Shown piece by piece: positions 48,801-58,207 of a DNA stretch of 64,000 nt. Both the position numbers and the translations under genes were made by a program. Origin of the DNA: Flaviflexus ciconiae (GTDB lineage: Bacteria; Actinomycetota; Actinomycetes; Actinomycetales; Actinomycetaceae); NCBI RefSeq assembly GCF_003971195.1, contig NZ_CP034593.1, forward strand, positions 1,488,001-1,552,000, given 5' to 3'. The notes below the pieces were generated by a model. The model did no database searches, had not been told where the DNA came from, and saw only the letters and a list, made by a program, of their open reading frames with translations. Position 1 is the first letter of the stretch. Every line of letters starts with the position of its first letter.

Positions 48801-48953
48801 GAAGAGGAAAAGCAGGGCGCCGAGGACAATAACGGTCGGGATGAAGGCTCCTCCGCCCCCGCCGCCGCTATTGGCTCTCGAGGTGGTCCCGGAGCCTCCG
48901 CCCGTGCTCCACGGGCGATTCGGGAAAGAAGAAGTTGTCACAGGGTTCTCCAT
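45864..48953 (-). CDS. UPF0182 family large membrane protein
   Basis: 1029 residues. The first third (to about 350) has seven membrane helices. It continues with a long outer domain (HTVYTHGYGVVAAFGN, the AYDGSVTLYRWDEDDPVLKVW block, GPGQVQN) and an acidic low-complexity C-terminus with repeated PTEEPTDEPTED-like units and a final coiled-coil-like helix (about 975-1029). The function is unknown; mycobacterial Rv3193c is the counterpart. The gene order to its right mirrors the mycobacterial neighbourhood. The glycine-rich N-terminus (GGGGG) is typical. Confidence 0.93.
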   Translation of the reverse strand: MENPVTTSSFPNRPWSTGGGSGTTSRANSGGGGGGAFIPTVIVLGALLFLFVITANVWTEVLWFDQLEAVRVFWTQWGAQIGVGAVATLILAIVLWLNMKLAYPADGIPEPGAIRNRNLDPYRDGISKYRKLTFYGLPVVLGLIFAAGTGAQWRTVLMFINREPFGMKDPEFGLDVGFFVFTLPMLQLLLSFMVKLLVGSWIVALVMHYLYGGIDPTQKPLYVSKKARIHLSVLGAISSLVAAGWFWLSRYELLIGDNYRYAGASFTDVQASLPAREIMTGICVIIAGIFVWVAVKGVLRVAIAGIAVAVIAQIVVGTAYPALVQQFQVQPNAVELESPYIQRNIDATLAAYGLDNIDQTTYNAETEATAGQLREDSQSTAQIRLLDPNIVSPTFNQLQQNRQYYGFASQLAVDKYEIDGEDRDTVIAVRELNLNGLGDDQRTWVNDHTVYTHGYGVVAAFGNTAQDDGRPAFYEQGIPSVGELGEYEPRVYFGQNSPDYSIVGVPDGADAWELDYPNDDAPNGQVNNTYSGDGGPKIDNIWTKLLFATKFRDQEIFFSDRVNENSQILYDRDPHTRVEKVAPYLTLDSKAYPAVVDMDGDEETAKDLVWIIDGYTTTNQYPYSARESLEDATTTTDPNSQIVGYIPEEVNYIRNSVKAVVNAYDGSVTLYRWDEDDPVLKVWDKIFPGQLTDMNEMSGDLMSHVRYPEDLFKVQRQLLTRYHVKDAASFYSGGDFWNVPPDPTVGEGATTTAQPPYYQTLQMPGTDEATFSLSTSFIPGGNTDRNVLTGFLAVNADAGSEAGVKDEDYGQLRLLELPRDLTVPGPGQVQNSFNANAEVSQELNLLRQGGSTVRSGNLLTLPMGGGLLYVQPVYVQASQGTSYPLLQYVLVAFGDQVGFAPTLDQALDQVFDGDSGAEAGDSNVDAEEREERAEDAKDGATQEPTDDATEQPTEEPTDEPTEDSTGPTQVVGSAQERLDIALRNAQDAMEDSQEAMQSGDWAAYGEAQDRLDEALEQAVEAQQELDGEN

Positions 48954-49041
48954 AATGCGGAAGATTTACCCCACTACCGTATCGCACCAATCTGGGAGCC
49001 ACGAAGCACGTAAGGAAACTCCCATATGCAACGATGTACCT

Positions 49042-49602
49042 ATGGAAAACGATGGACCCAAGGCCCTTGACCCGAAGGTAGCCGCCCTGAAAGACGCCGT
49101 TACCGACATTGAGAAGTTCGTGGCAACGGACGGTTGGGACGCTCCGATCCGCATCTTTGCGATCGTCAAAGCCGTTCCTGCCCTTGAGAAGGCACCGGAA
49201 CTAGCAGAAGAGTTGCCCGCCGATGTCGCGGTCAACGCGATCACCGACCCCAATACCCTCTTCTCAGTCGAGCAGGAGGGTCTCCCCCAGGCGTCAACCC
49301 TGGAAGAGCTTCTGGCCCAACTAGCATGGCCCGAGGAGGTGGACGGCGCGGCGATTGTCGCCGAGCGCATCATTGTTCCGCCGTCCGCGGAAATGGACCT
49401 TCCCAAGGACCCGCAACGCGCTCTTATTGCCCTCTCCGAGCATCCCGAACGCGAGGATGTTCGGATGGCGGTGGGCTACATGCGTGAGGGGCACAGCTGG
49501 TGCGCGGTCCGCACCCGCTCCCACGACAACGATGCCGACGTGGTTGGTAGCCCCGACGCCGTACCCGGCCTCGTCGCAGCCCTCAAGGCCACCTTCGAGT
49601 AG
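49042..49602 (+). CDS. PPA1309 family conserved protein
   Basis: 186-residue actinobacterial protein with an LAWPEEVDGAAIVAERIIVPPSAE core, followed by DVRMAVGYMREGHSWCAVRTR, the most conserved block. Function unknown. The ATG at 49042 is used (MENDGPKAL); the frame is open back into the UPF0182 gene region, and no clear ribosome site is seen, so the start is less certain. It is divergent from UPF0182. Confidence 0.85.
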   Translation: MENDGPKALDPKVAALKDAVTDIEKFVATDGWDAPIRIFAIVKAVPALEKAPELAEELPADVAVNAITDPNTLFSVEQEGLPQASTLEELLAQLAWPEEVDGAAIVAERIIVPPSAEMDLPKDPQRALIALSEHPEREDVRMAVGYMREGHSWCAVRTRSHDNDADVVGSPDAVPGLVAALKATFE

Positions 49603-49664
49603 TCCAACCGCGGGGCCAACCCCACCGTCACGTTCAACGAAACCGCTACCGCAACGCATCGAAC

Positions 49665-49697
49665 ACAGTCGCCCTCGACATCGTCGGGGGCGACTGT
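49665..49697. terminator. Shared terminator, PPA1309 gene and ylbL
   Basis: Perfect 10-bp arms ACAGTCGCCC / GGGCGACTGT with three more inner pairs; ATTT follows. The rest of 49603-49874 has no gene. Confidence 0.75.
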
Positions 49698-49874
49698 ATT
49701 TAAAACGCAGAAGAAACTTCCGTCTCAGACGTCGTCAATTTATTTGATGGCCCAGAGCGTCACATCCCCCGCAATCACGCGGCCAACTAGTCTTCGATTG
49801 CCCGACAGCTCGCCCAAGCCACAGCCTTTATTCGGCCGCGGTCATGTCCTCGAGAGCCACGTGGGAAGCTTTTC

Positions 49875-50978
49875 TTAGCCTTCGCAGGTCGGGAGGTGAC
49901 CGGTGTCCCCGGCCTTGATTGCATCGAGAGCTTCAACCGAATCGTCAAGGGTATCGACGGCAATGATCTGCATGCCGTCGACTTCGTTGCCAATAACCTC
50001 ATCGCAGTTCTCCACGGGTGCCAGGAAGTAGGTGGCTCCAGCATTGCGGGCACCGATCAGCTTGTGCTCGATTCCACCGATCGGCCCGATATCGCCAAGT
50101 GAGTCAACCGTGCCGGTGCCGGCAATGACGTTGTCGCCGCCGAGCGAACCCTCGGTGAGCTGGTCGTAGATCTCGAGCGCAAACATTTGACCCGCGCTGG
50201 GACCGCCGATGTTCTCCAGAGAAATATTGGCTCCCGGGGATCCTTCCTGCGGTTCGGTAACCACACCGACTCCCAGGAGCGAGCCTTCAGAACCGTCGGT
50301 CGGAGCAATCGTTTCAAAGGAGACGACGCGCTCTGCTCCCCCGCGCTCGACCGTGACCTCAAGCTCGGTGCCGGGTTCAATACCAGCCAGGTATTCGCGC
50401 AATTGCGGGAAGGTCGACGGGAGGTATGCGTCCTCGCCGGGGGCCTGCAGGCTGACAAGAACATCGTTTTCTTCAATAAGTCCCTCGGCGTTCGAGCCCT
50501 CTGCCACATACACCATCGTGAGGGTCACGGGGATTTCAATTCCCGCGAGGCCATAGCCTGCGAGAACCGCATCGATCTGAGAGTTCGCCATCATGGCGGC
50601 GCTGGATGCTCGTACTTCTTCGGTCGTGATCTCCTCCGAGTAGAGGGCACGGACGGGAATCAGGTTCTTGTCGTTATCGAGGTATGCCTCGAGCGCTGCC
50701 GCGCCGAGAACCGACTCCTCGGGATTACCGAAAGTCGAGACCGTGGTCAGGTGAAGATCGGTTTCCGACGGATAGGTAGGAGCATCGGTGTTCGTGAGAA
50801 CGATAACGGGTGATCCTTCCAGCTCCGTCACGGACAGCGCGGGCCCCGGCGCCTGGTAAAGATACGTGGTTGGCATGAAAGCCTGCCACGTCAGAAGTGC
50901 CCCGAATCCGATCGCTGCGACGCCACCCAAAAGGATTCTGGGTGGCGTCGGGGCAAGGCTGTCATCTCGGTAGGGCAC
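49875..50978 (-). CDS. YlbL-type PDZ/Lon-like (S16) protease
   Basis: 367 residues: an N-terminal membrane helix (about 14-33), a PDZ domain (about 150-225) and a Lon-type serine protease domain with S261 in GGPSAGQMF and K306 in EHKLIGAR as the Ser-Lys dyad. The counterpart in mycobacteria is Rv3194c. Bacillus YlbL degrades a division inhibitor, but substrates here are unknown. It begins with GTG and is divergent from the DUF2342 gene. Confidence 0.93.
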   Translation of the reverse strand: MPYRDDSLAPTPPRILLGGVAAIGFGALLTWQAFMPTTYLYQAPGPALSVTELEGSPVIVLTNTDAPTYPSETDLHLTTVSTFGNPEESVLGAAALEAYLDNDKNLIPVRALYSEEITTEEVRASSAAMMANSQIDAVLAGYGLAGIEIPVTLTMVYVAEGSNAEGLIEENDVLVSLQAPGEDAYLPSTFPQLREYLAGIEPGTELEVTVERGGAERVVSFETIAPTDGSEGSLLGVGVVTEPQEGSPGANISLENIGGPSAGQMFALEIYDQLTEGSLGGDNVIAGTGTVDSLGDIGPIGGIEHKLIGARNAGATYFLAPVENCDEVIGNEVDGMQIIAVDTLDDSVEALDAIKAGDTGHLPTCEG

Positions 50979-51104
50979 GGGTCAATCATGCCCCCTCACC
51001 GGGGATATCACGCAAGCCGGACGGGCGTTTCGCCCTGAGCGCGGATACTGGCATGTAGAAGTTTGCTCGATTAGCCTGGGACACAAGAAAAAGAGGAGCA
51101 AACT

Positions 51105-52502
51105 GTGAACGAACCGGATCCGCGCGACGACCAGTGGAAAGACATGCTGCGTGCCGTCCTCGGCGACCAGGCCGCCGACGAGGTCATCGCATCCATGGAA
51201 TCCCAAGGTTTTGATCCCGCTAATTTTGCACGAATGAATCCCAATGGCCCCGATGTTTCGGCCCTCATGGGACAGCTTCGCTCCATGCTTTCCGGAGCCC
51301 CCGACGGTCCCGTCAACTGGAAGATCGCTGAGCAGGTAGCACGCGAAAGCATCACCCGCGACGGAGTCGACACCCTGACCAACGCGGACGTTGAAAAGGT
51401 CAAGAGCAACCTGGCCCTGGCAAACATGTGGCTTAACGAGGCAACGGCCCTCGAGTCCTCCTACGGCCCGGAGCAAGCATGGTCCCGCCTCGACTGGATC
51501 GCACACGCCCAGTCGACCTTCCGCCGCATGACCGAACCGGTCGCCGCGAACCTCAACCGTGCGTTCTCCACCGCCATGGAGCAACAGATTGCGGAAATGC
51601 CTGAAGAGATGAAGGCCATGATTGGCGGACAGGCCTCCACCTTCCTCAACCAGATGATGGCAACAATGACCGGCATGCAGTTCGGCGCTGCCCTTGGTGA
51701 GCTCGCCAAGCAGTCCTTCGGCTCAACCGATACCGGGCTACCGTTTGTCGAGGGCCACACGACTGCCCTTGTCCCCACCAACGTCACCGAATTCGCGGAG
51801 GAACTAGAAGCATCCGAGGATGAAGTCTTCCTCTATGTCGCGGTGCGCGAACACGCACACGCCCGCCTCTTTGCTTCGTCCGCATGGCTTCGCGCCTACC
51901 TGCTCGACACGATCGAGGCCTGGGCCCGGGACATCAACATCGACATGGCGGCGGTCGAGGAGCAAATCCGCGGCATCGACATGTCCAACCCGCAGGGTAT
52001 GCCTGAGATCGACCTGACCGACGTTTTCAACCCGGCGCCCACCGACGATCAGAAGGGCGTCCTCACCCAGCTCGAGACCATCCTCGCCCTGATCGAGGGT
52101 TGGGTCTGCGAAGTCACCGACCTCGCCACCGCAGGTCACCTTCCCGACGCTGCCGCGCTCCGAGAAATGTTCACCCGTAGGCGCGCGACCGGCGGTCCAG
52201 CTGAGGTCACCTTCGGCAACCTTGTTGGCCTTGAACTCCGCCCCCGCAAACTCCGCGAGGCAGCAGCTTTCTGGAAGATGGCGCTCGAGAAGGGCGACCT
52301 AGAGTCCCGAGACCACTTCTGGTCGCACCCCGATCTGCTTCCCGACAGTGAGGACCTCGATAACCCCGAGCCGTTCTTCACCACCCAGGAGTCCGACCTG
52401 GAATCGGAAATCGATGATCTGCTGGCAGGTATCTTCGCGGAGGACGAGGCAGGCGAAAAGCCATCCGGCCCGGAGGAGCCCCTCCCACCGACCTCGAACT
52501 AA
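51105..52502 (+). CDS. DUF2342 family zinc-dependent metalloprotease-like protein
   Basis: 465 residues of an actinobacterial family that is annotated as putative zinc-dependent hydrolase and F420-biosynthesis-associated protein. The metal-binding motif candidate is E249-H250-x-H252 in AVREHAHARLF. The N-terminal half carries NWKIAEQVAR and GMQFGAALG; LALIEGWVCEV follows the motif and may complete the site. A GTG start with AGGAG six bases before it. Mycobacterial counterpart: Rv3195. Confidence 0.9.
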   Translation: MNEPDPRDDQWKDMLRAVLGDQAADEVIASMESQGFDPANFARMNPNGPDVSALMGQLRSMLSGAPDGPVNWKIAEQVARESITRDGVDTLTNADVEKVKSNLALANMWLNEATALESSYGPEQAWSRLDWIAHAQSTFRRMTEPVAANLNRAFSTAMEQQIAEMPEEMKAMIGGQASTFLNQMMATMTGMQFGAALGELAKQSFGSTDTGLPFVEGHTTALVPTNVTEFAEELEASEDEVFLYVAVREHAHARLFASSAWLRAYLLDTIEAWARDINIDMAAVEEQIRGIDMSNPQGMPEIDLTDVFNPAPTDDQKGVLTQLETILALIEGWVCEVTDLATAGHLPDAAALREMFTRRRATGGPAEVTFGNLVGLELRPRKLREAAAFWKMALEKGDLESRDHFWSHPDLLPDSEDLDNPEPFFTTQESDLESEIDDLLAGIFAEDEAGEKPSGPEEPLPPTSN

Positions 52503-52514
52503 CTCCGTTCGTAT

Positions 52515-52563
52515 CGCTTCAGGGTGTGGGCAGGTCAATGCGGCCTGCCCACACCCTGAAGCG
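52515..52563 (+). terminator. Terminator after DUF2342 gene
   Basis: Perfect 20-bp stem, loop TCAATGCGG. Confidence 0.85.
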
Positions 52564-52886
52564 GATGGCGACAGGCAACACACGATCACGTGCACCCGAC
52601 CCTTGCGTGCCCCATCGACCGCATGATCCGGCCGCCACCGATCGCTAATCCGGTTTTTCTTGCATCGGACGCCTGGGAGCAGGCGTCCCCGAAGTTCAGA
52701 TCAGCTCCTCCGCCGACTCGCTATCATTGACGGCCGTTTACTCTGCTTCCTACATCGCTCAGCGTGACTGCACCGAATTCACTCCCCTGAGTCCACAGAG
52801 ATCATTTTCCGGACATCATTCACCAGTTCCGCCTGCTAATCATCAAAAGCCCGGTTTAATCCCCTTTGCCTTCCTATGCTATGGCT
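52564..52886. other. Intergenic stretch with one small hairpin
   Basis: No gene. A perfect 9-bp hairpin GGACGCCTG-GGAG-CAGGCGTCC is at 52667-52688; a TATGCT -10 box lies at 52875-52880, seven bases before the next gene. Confidence 0.6.
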
Positions 52887-53840
52887 ATGCAAATTCCTCA
52901 AGGCCTTGGATTATACTGGCGCTCATTGACGTCTATTCAGATTGGACTCTATCCGGAGCGCAGGGCCATTTTCGACGGTATCTATCATCGCGAAGAAGGA
53001 CTCTTTAATCTCCTTCGAAGCCCCTGCACCCGAGAGGACGTTGACCAGTGGGCACGGACCCACCGGATTGACGACGATCGAGCGGCGAAGATCTGGAACT
53101 CGGTGCAGGGTTCTGGGCTCGTGCTCGAGAAGTCATTACCGATGGGAATGTCGGCGGCCGAGTACCGGGCCGCAAGCCGGGCCGGCACTCTCGATCCTGT
53201 TGCATCGTCGCGTACCGCGGTTGAGATTCACGGGTTGGGTCTCGTTGGCGTCCTCCTAGCCCTGAACCTTAACCTGAATGGGCTTGCCAGCATTCACGTC
53301 ACCGACCCCAGTCCGGTCACCGAATCTCAGGCCCGCTGGCTGGGGAGCGAATCTTTTGGCAAGCCGTGCGACACCGCAGTCCGACCACGGCTGCGTCCAG
53401 CCCGGCAGGAAGACCCGGCGACGACCATCATTGTTGCCGTATCGTCACGGACCTATCCGCGTCACATTGCCCGGAAGGCACTTGCCGAGGACGTCCCGTT
53501 CCTTCCCATTGTCATTGCCGAGGCCGATATCCAGATTGGTCCGTTCGTCACCGGCTCCCCATGTATCGAATGTGTTGAGTCTGCCCGGAGCAAAGAAGAC
53601 GAGGCTTGGCCACATCTCACCGATCAGGCCGCCCGTTTCCAACGCTTGGAGGCGGATACCGCGAGCACCTTCCAGGCCGTGAGTTGGGTGGTTGGCGAAA
53701 TCATGCACCTGATTAATCACCCGGAGTTGGAACCCAGGTTGCACTCGTCGATCCTTCACATACCGCCGCCTCCCGGATGGCCGTACCTTGAGCCGGTCGA
53801 GCCGTTCCCCCGGTGCGGATGCGACAGGCTGGACCTATGA
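52887..53840 (+). CDS. Orphan E1/ThiF-like protein with N-terminal winged-helix-like part
   Basis: 317 residues. The N-terminal 85 (FDGIYHREEGLFNLLRSP, CTREDVDQWARTH) look like a small winged-helix, perhaps a peptide-binding RRE-like fold. The remainder matches the nucleotide-binding part of ThiF/HesA/MoeB E1-like enzymes: GLGLVG at 116-121, VTD with D140, FLPIVI and a CIEC zinc pair at C226-C229, with a C-terminal CGC. Related folds include TOMM cyclodehydratase partners. No peptide precursor or ThiS-like protein gene is adjacent. Start at 52887 chosen by a TATGCT box exactly seven bases before (leaderless); TTG 52866 and ATG 52881 are also open. It converges with uvrD2, overlapping by 6 bases. 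The position matches mycobacterial Rv3196. Confidence 0.7.
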   Translation: MQIPQGLGLYWRSLTSIQIGLYPERRAIFDGIYHREEGLFNLLRSPCTREDVDQWARTHRIDDDRAAKIWNSVQGSGLVLEKSLPMGMSAAEYRAASRAGTLDPVASSRTAVEIHGLGLVGVLLALNLNLNGLASIHVTDPSPVTESQARWLGSESFGKPCDTAVRPRLRPARQEDPATTIIVAVSSRTYPRHIARKALAEDVPFLPIVIAEADIQIGPFVTGSPCIECVESARSKEDEAWPHLTDQAARFQRLEADTASTFQAVSWVVGEIMHLINHPELEPRLHSSILHIPPPPGWPYLEPVEPFPRCGCDRLDL

Positions 53841-55826
53841 GGCGTCGACGATCTGAAGGATTGCCGATCCGTACTGGTCGAGCTTCATCGTTCCAATGCC
53901 TTTGACCTTGCCAAGCTCGTGAATGGTGGTGGGCTTGGCGGCCGCGATGTTCATGAGAACCCGGTCAACAAGGATGAGGTAGGCGGGCTTGCGCTCTTCG
54001 GCTGACTGGGCCTTACGCCAGGCTTTGAGGCTCTCGAGGAGCCGCAAATCATCTGGATGATTGAGCTCAAACTCGAGCGCCGCATCCTTTGCTCGTCTGC
54101 GGTTGCGGGTGGCTCTGGAGATGTTTTCCGTTTCGGGCCAGATCCCGTCGAGGAACCTGGTGCGCTTTCGGTTTCCCCTGCCGGATGCTGAGCGTGCGCG
54201 CGCGTAGGACACGAAGAGGTGTTCCCTGGCGCGAGTGATCCCAACGTAGAGGAGCCTGCGTTCTTCGTTCACTGCTTCCGGCGTTTCCGCGAGGGAAATC
54301 GGCATAAGGCCTTCGCTCATTCCTGCCAGGAAGACCGCATCCCATTCGAGGCCCTTGGCGGCGTGGAGGGTGGAGATCGTGACACCTTCGACCGTGGGGG
54401 CGTTCTGCATACTGGCGCGTTCCTCCAGCTCGGCAACGAACCCGGCAAGGTCGGCTTCCCGTACTTCCGCGATGTCATCGGCCAGGGTGACAAGGGCGTT
54501 GAGCGCTTCCCATCGTTCCCGCTGGGCGCCCGTGTTCTTTGGTGCCTTACGGGCCCAGCCAAGCTGGGTGACGATCTCACGCACTGCTTCGGGCATGGTG
54601 CTTTCCACGCCGGAACGAGCATAGGACCTCATCATGACCATGGCTTCTCGGACCTCGCGGCGGGAAAAATAGCGTTCCCCTCCCCTCATGACAAACCCGA
54701 TCCCAGCATCTCCAAGGGCTGTTTCAAATGCCTGGCTTTGGGAGTTCGTGCGAACGAGAATTGCTATCTCGGACAGGGGGACGTCCTGTTCCTGAAGGGC
54801 AAGGATCTTCTTCGCAATGTCCTTCGCTTCCGCGTCGTCATCGTCGTAGTCGTGGTAGGCAACAGCGGGGCCAGACGGTCGCTGTGCTTGGAGTTTGACA
54901 GCGCCTTCGAGCCTCCCTGGGGCGATCACGCGGTTGGCAGCATCAACGATCTGCGGAGTGGAACGGTAGTCGCGAACGAGTTCAATCTCGGAAGCTTCCT
55001 TGAAGCGTTTGCGGAAGTCTCGCAGATAGGAAGGGGTGGCTCCCGTGAAGGAGTAGATCGTCTGGGACACGTCGCCAACGACGCACAGGTCGCGCCGCTC
55101 CCCCAGCCAGTGGTCAAGGAGGCGTTGCTGAAGTGGCGAAACATCCTGGTATTCGTCGACCACAAAATAGCGGTACTGGTGGCGGATCTGTCGGGCAATG
55201 TCGTCCCGCTCCGCCATGATCCCGATGAGGATGAGCAAAATATCTTCGAAGTCGATGACACCTCGGGCCGACTTCGCTTCCTCGTAGGCCGCGATAAGCC
55301 TGCCGATCGATTCGAGGGTTTGCCCGGCCACTCCCTCGCGCCCGGTTGCACGGGCTTTTTCAACGTAGTTTTCCTGGCCGGTCAGTGTCACCTTCGACCA
55401 TTCAATTTCTGCGGCAAGGTCACGGATCGTGGTTCTGTCAACGCCGATACCGAGTTGGCCTGCCGCTTGGGCAACGAGACCAACCTTGGATTCTTGAATC
55501 TGCGGCATGGGGCCGCCAACGGCGTGGGCCCAGAAGTAGGAGAGCTGGCGGAGGGCGGCAGCGTGGAAGGTTTGGGCTTGGACGCCGTGGGCACCCAGAT
55601 CTCGGAGCCGCGAGCGCATTTCTCCCGCGGCGCGGGACGTGAACGTGACGGCAAGAACGCGGTTGGGTTCGTAGGCACCAACGAGAACACCGTGGGCAAT
55701 CCGATAGGTGATCGCACGGGTTTTACCGGTGCCTGCACCTGCCCTCACAACGAGGGGTCCCCTGAGGTTCTCCGCAACCTGTCGCTGGTCCGGGTCGAGC
55801 GCCGACAGCAGTTCTTCTACGTCCAT
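53835..55826 (-). CDS. uvrD2: UvrD2-type superfamily I helicase with HRDC domain
   Basis: 663-residue 3'-5' helicase. Motif I is GAGTGKT (30-36), followed by LAVTFTSRAAGEMRSRL (Ia), VVDEYQDVSPLQ (II), GDVSQTIYSFTGA (III), VRDYRSTPQIV (IV), GVTISTLHAAKGLEWDAVFL (V) and LLYVGITRARE (VI). The C-terminal HRDC domain covers about 595-660 (AYLILVDRVLMNIAA, KVKGIG). This is the actinobacterial UvrD2 layout (Rv3198c). The ATG at 55826 has a GGGAGG seven bases upstream. Confidence 0.95.
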   Translation of the reverse strand: MDVEELLSALDPDQRQVAENLRGPLVVRAGAGTGKTRAITYRIAHGVLVGAYEPNRVLAVTFTSRAAGEMRSRLRDLGAHGVQAQTFHAAALRQLSYFWAHAVGGPMPQIQESKVGLVAQAAGQLGIGVDRTTIRDLAAEIEWSKVTLTGQENYVEKARATGREGVAGQTLESIGRLIAAYEEAKSARGVIDFEDILLILIGIMAERDDIARQIRHQYRYFVVDEYQDVSPLQQRLLDHWLGERRDLCVVGDVSQTIYSFTGATPSYLRDFRKRFKEASEIELVRDYRSTPQIVDAANRVIAPGRLEGAVKLQAQRPSGPAVAYHDYDDDDAEAKDIAKKILALQEQDVPLSEIAILVRTNSQSQAFETALGDAGIGFVMRGGERYFSRREVREAMVMMRSYARSGVESTMPEAVREIVTQLGWARKAPKNTGAQRERWEALNALVTLADDIAEVREADLAGFVAELEERASMQNAPTVEGVTISTLHAAKGLEWDAVFLAGMSEGLMPISLAETPEAVNEERRLLYVGITRAREHLFVSYARARSASGRGNRKRTRFLDGIWPETENISRATRNRRRAKDAALEFELNHPDDLRLLESLKAWRKAQSAEERKPAYLILVDRVLMNIAAAKPTTIHELGKVKGIGTMKLDQYGSAILQIVDAS

Positions 55827-56159
55827 TTTTCCTCCCTGCCCAGTGTGTCACGCCCACCGGGCACTCCCGCGAGTCAACCACACCGGCTCGCACCGGGTGC
55901 AACGCGGAGACTATTGTGTGCATGCGAAGTGCCCGGCCCAACGATCGGACCGCATCCACCATCGCCATGGGAACATCGGGGTCACTAGCCTTCAGCATCG
56001 GGCAGGTCGAGCCGACTTTCATCTCCCCCGTTGCTAGTCCCTATGTAGGCTAGAGGCTCTCGTGCGCACTGCGCACAGGCAATCGACGGCTGAGGCTTGG
56101 ACGTTGCCGATCGGAATCGGTCTAACGAAACGCTCCGACCGTGAATTGCCGTCCGGTTA
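55827..56159. other. Intergenic stretch, no convincing gene
   Basis: 333 bases between uvrD2 and nudC, same direction. The small redoxin or ABC-type genes found here in mycobacteria are absent. Nothing further seen. Confidence 0.6.
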
Positions 56160-57119
56160 TTACCACTCGTTCCTGGTTCCGTCACGATTGACGGGGAGCG
56201 TTCCGCCGTACCAGTCCTCAATGAGGTAGCGGGCTACCGAGGAAGACATGGGGACGGTGAGGTTGCCGGCGGCGATCTCGGAGGCGAATTCTTCGCGGGA
56301 GAAGAAGCGGGCCCGAGTGATCTCCTCGCCGTCAACTTCAATGATGGTGCTGGTGGTCCAGGCACGGAAGGCAGCCATGAGGGAGCGCGGGAACGGCCAG
56401 GGCTGGGAACCGAAGTATTCGAGCCGGTCAATTTCCACTCCGGCTTCCTCAAAGGATTCGCGGACAACGGCGTGCTCGAGGGCTTCGCCCGCTTCGACGA
56501 AACCGGCAAGGCAGGAGTACCTGGTGGGTTCCCAGTTGGAGGCGTGGCCGAGCAGAAGCCTGTCGTCCTGGTCCCGGATCGCCATGATGACGCTCGGGTC
56601 GGTTCTGGGATAGGTGACGAGGTTACAGTCTCGGCACGCCCCTTCCCATCCGCCCGCCATCGGCGCCATGATTCCACCGCAGGCCTGGCAGTGCTTACGG
56701 TCGTCACGCCACGCACCGAGGGCGGTTCCCATGGTGGCGAGGCCGGATTCCAGGCCGGTCAGCCGGTGTCCGATCTTGCGCAGGGATACAAAGTTCCTGT
56801 GGTGCAGCGCCGTGAGCCTGCGGTCTCCGTAGGGCATACCTTCGGCATCGAGTTCAAAGTTCGTGGTGTCAAGGTGCAGGGCCGACCACGCGGTTTCGTC
56901 GGTCTTACCCAGGTAGGACACGTGATCCCACGTGAGCATGTCGGTGGGGATGTCATCGGCCGTGACCGATACGAGGCCTTCGTGATCGGCGGCGATCTGG
57001 TTTTCCCGCACGAGGATGAAGCGTCCGGAGGTGATGCGGGTCAGGAGGTCCGGATCGGTCCGTGACAGAGCATCAGCATCGTGTTCAATCCTCGACAGGG
57101 GCAGTTCGCCATCAATCAT
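56160..57119 (-). CDS. nudC: NADH pyrophosphatase (NudC)
   Basis: 319-residue Nudix hydrolase that cuts NADH to NMNH and AMP, and can remove NAD caps from RNA. A four-cysteine zinc ribbon (CQACGG and CRDCN) precedes [12 protein letters not shown], then the Nudix box [25 protein letters not shown] and the family-specific [14 protein letters not shown]. The ATG overlaps the mnmA stop by four bases, so it is the last gene of a five-gene overlapping set. Confidence 0.96.
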   Translation of the reverse strand: MIDGELPLSRIEHDADALSRTDPDLLTRITSGRFILVRENQIAADHEGLVSVTADDIPTDMLTWDHVSYLGKTDETAWSALHLDTTNFELDAEGMPYGDRRLTALHHRNFVSLRKIGHRLTGLESGLATMGTALGAWRDDRKHCQACGGIMAPMAGGWEGACRDCNLVTYPRTDPSVIMAIRDQDDRLLLGHASNWEPTRYSCLAGFVEAGEALEHAVVRESFEEAGVEIDRLEYFGSQPWPFPRSLMAAFRAWTTSTIIEVDGEEITRARFFSREEFASEIAAGNLTVPMSSSVARYLIEDWYGGTLPVNRDGTRNEW

Positions 57120-58207
57120 TTTGTTTCCTCCACGGTTGCCTGACCAAGTACCCGACTGCCGTCGTAGACGACAACGGACTGTCCTGCGGCAAGTCCCCGA
57201 AGGGGCTCGTCGAGGTCGACCAGGAGCTTCGATTCCACTGATTGAACCGTAGCGGGAATCTCGCGGCCGTGGGCGCGGACCTGAACACCTACGCGGAGCG
57301 GCTCGGCGGGATCAAGGTCCGGAGCCAGCCAGACCGTGTCCGATCCGACGATGCGATAAACATCGAGGGCTTCCACCGGACCGACGTGAACGAGGTTGGC
57401 GTCAATGTCGATCTTCGTGACAAAACGGGGCTGACCATCCTTGGCGGGGATTCCGAGGCCGAGGCCGCGGCGCTGGCCGACCGTGTATGCGAAGGCACCG
57501 AGGTGCTGCCCAACAACCGCGCCGGTCTCGTCCACAATGTCGCCGGGGTTCTCCCCTAGCCTCTTGCGAAGGAAGCCTCGAGTATCTCCGTCGGCAATGA
57601 AGCAAATGTCGTAGGAGTCAGGCTTCAGTGAAACACCGAGGCCGCGTGCGGCCGCCTCAACCCGGACCTGGTCCTTCGTGGGAACGTCGCCGAGCGGGAA
57701 CAGGACATTACCAAGAACCTGCTTACCCATGACAGCAAGAACGTAAGACTGGTCCTTCGGGTGATTAGCCGCCCTGTGCAATTCATGGCGGACCCCGTCG
57801 GATCCTTCAATGTCCCTCAGGTCCGCGTAGTGGCCGGTGCACACGGCATCGAATCCCATGGCAAGCCCGCGTTCGAGGAGGGCCGCAAACTTCACGTGCT
57901 CATTGCAGCGCACGCAGGGATTGGGGGTACGACCCGCCGCATACTCGGACAGGAAATCATCGACGACCGTGTCTTCAAAGTCGTCGGAAAGATCCCACAC
58001 GTAGTAGGGGATCCCAAGCTTGTCGGCGGCTCTGCGAGCATCGTAGCCGTCCTCAACGGAACAGCATCCGCGTGATCCGGTGCGGTGCTCGGCTCGTGAT
58101 TTCGACAGCGCCATATGAACGCCGACAACGTCGTGACCAGCATCGACGGCACGCGCTGCCGCCACCGCCGAATCAACTCCTCCGGACATTGCTGCCAGAA
58201 CCCTCAC
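57116..58207 (-). CDS. mnmA: tRNA-specific 2-thiouridylase
   Basis: Makes 2-thiouridine at the wobble base of tRNA-Lys, -Glu and -Gln. 363 residues, usual size. The PP-loop is [10 protein letters not shown]; the catalytic cysteines are C98 in PNPCVRC and C202 in [15 protein letters not shown] and the [10 protein letters not shown] blocks are also present. The sulfur donor is probably the cysteine desulfurase encoded just upstream, whose stop overlaps this start by four bases. Confidence 0.97.
   Translation of the reverse strand: MRVLAAMSGGVDSAVAAARAVDAGHDVVGVHMALSKSRAEHRTGSRGCCSVEDGYDARRAADKLGIPYYVWDLSDDFEDTVVDDFLSEYAAGRTPNPCVRCNEHVKFAALLERGLAMGFDAVCTGHYADLRDIEGSDGVRHELHRAANHPKDQSYVLAVMGKQVLGNVLFPLGDVPTKDQVRVEAAARGLGVSLKPDSYDICFIADGDTRGFLRKRLGENPGDIVDETGAVVGQHLGAFAYTVGQRRGLGLGIPAKDGQPRFVTKIDIDANLVHVGPVEALDVYRIVGSDTVWLAPDLDPAEPLRVGVQVRAHGREIPATVQSVESKLLVDLDEPLRGLAAGQSVVVYDGSRVLGQATVEETK

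Noticed and set aside
46785..49013. 742-codon open frame on the plus strand
   Set aside because: Entirely antisense to the UPF0182 gene; a shadow of its codon bias with no family signature.
54219..55988. 589-codon open frame on the plus strand
   Set aside because: Antisense to uvrD2, all of whose helicase motifs are intact.
55723..56022. 99-codon minus-strand frame upstream of uvrD2
   Set aside because: Overlaps the uvrD2 start, has no ribosome site and shows no family resemblance.
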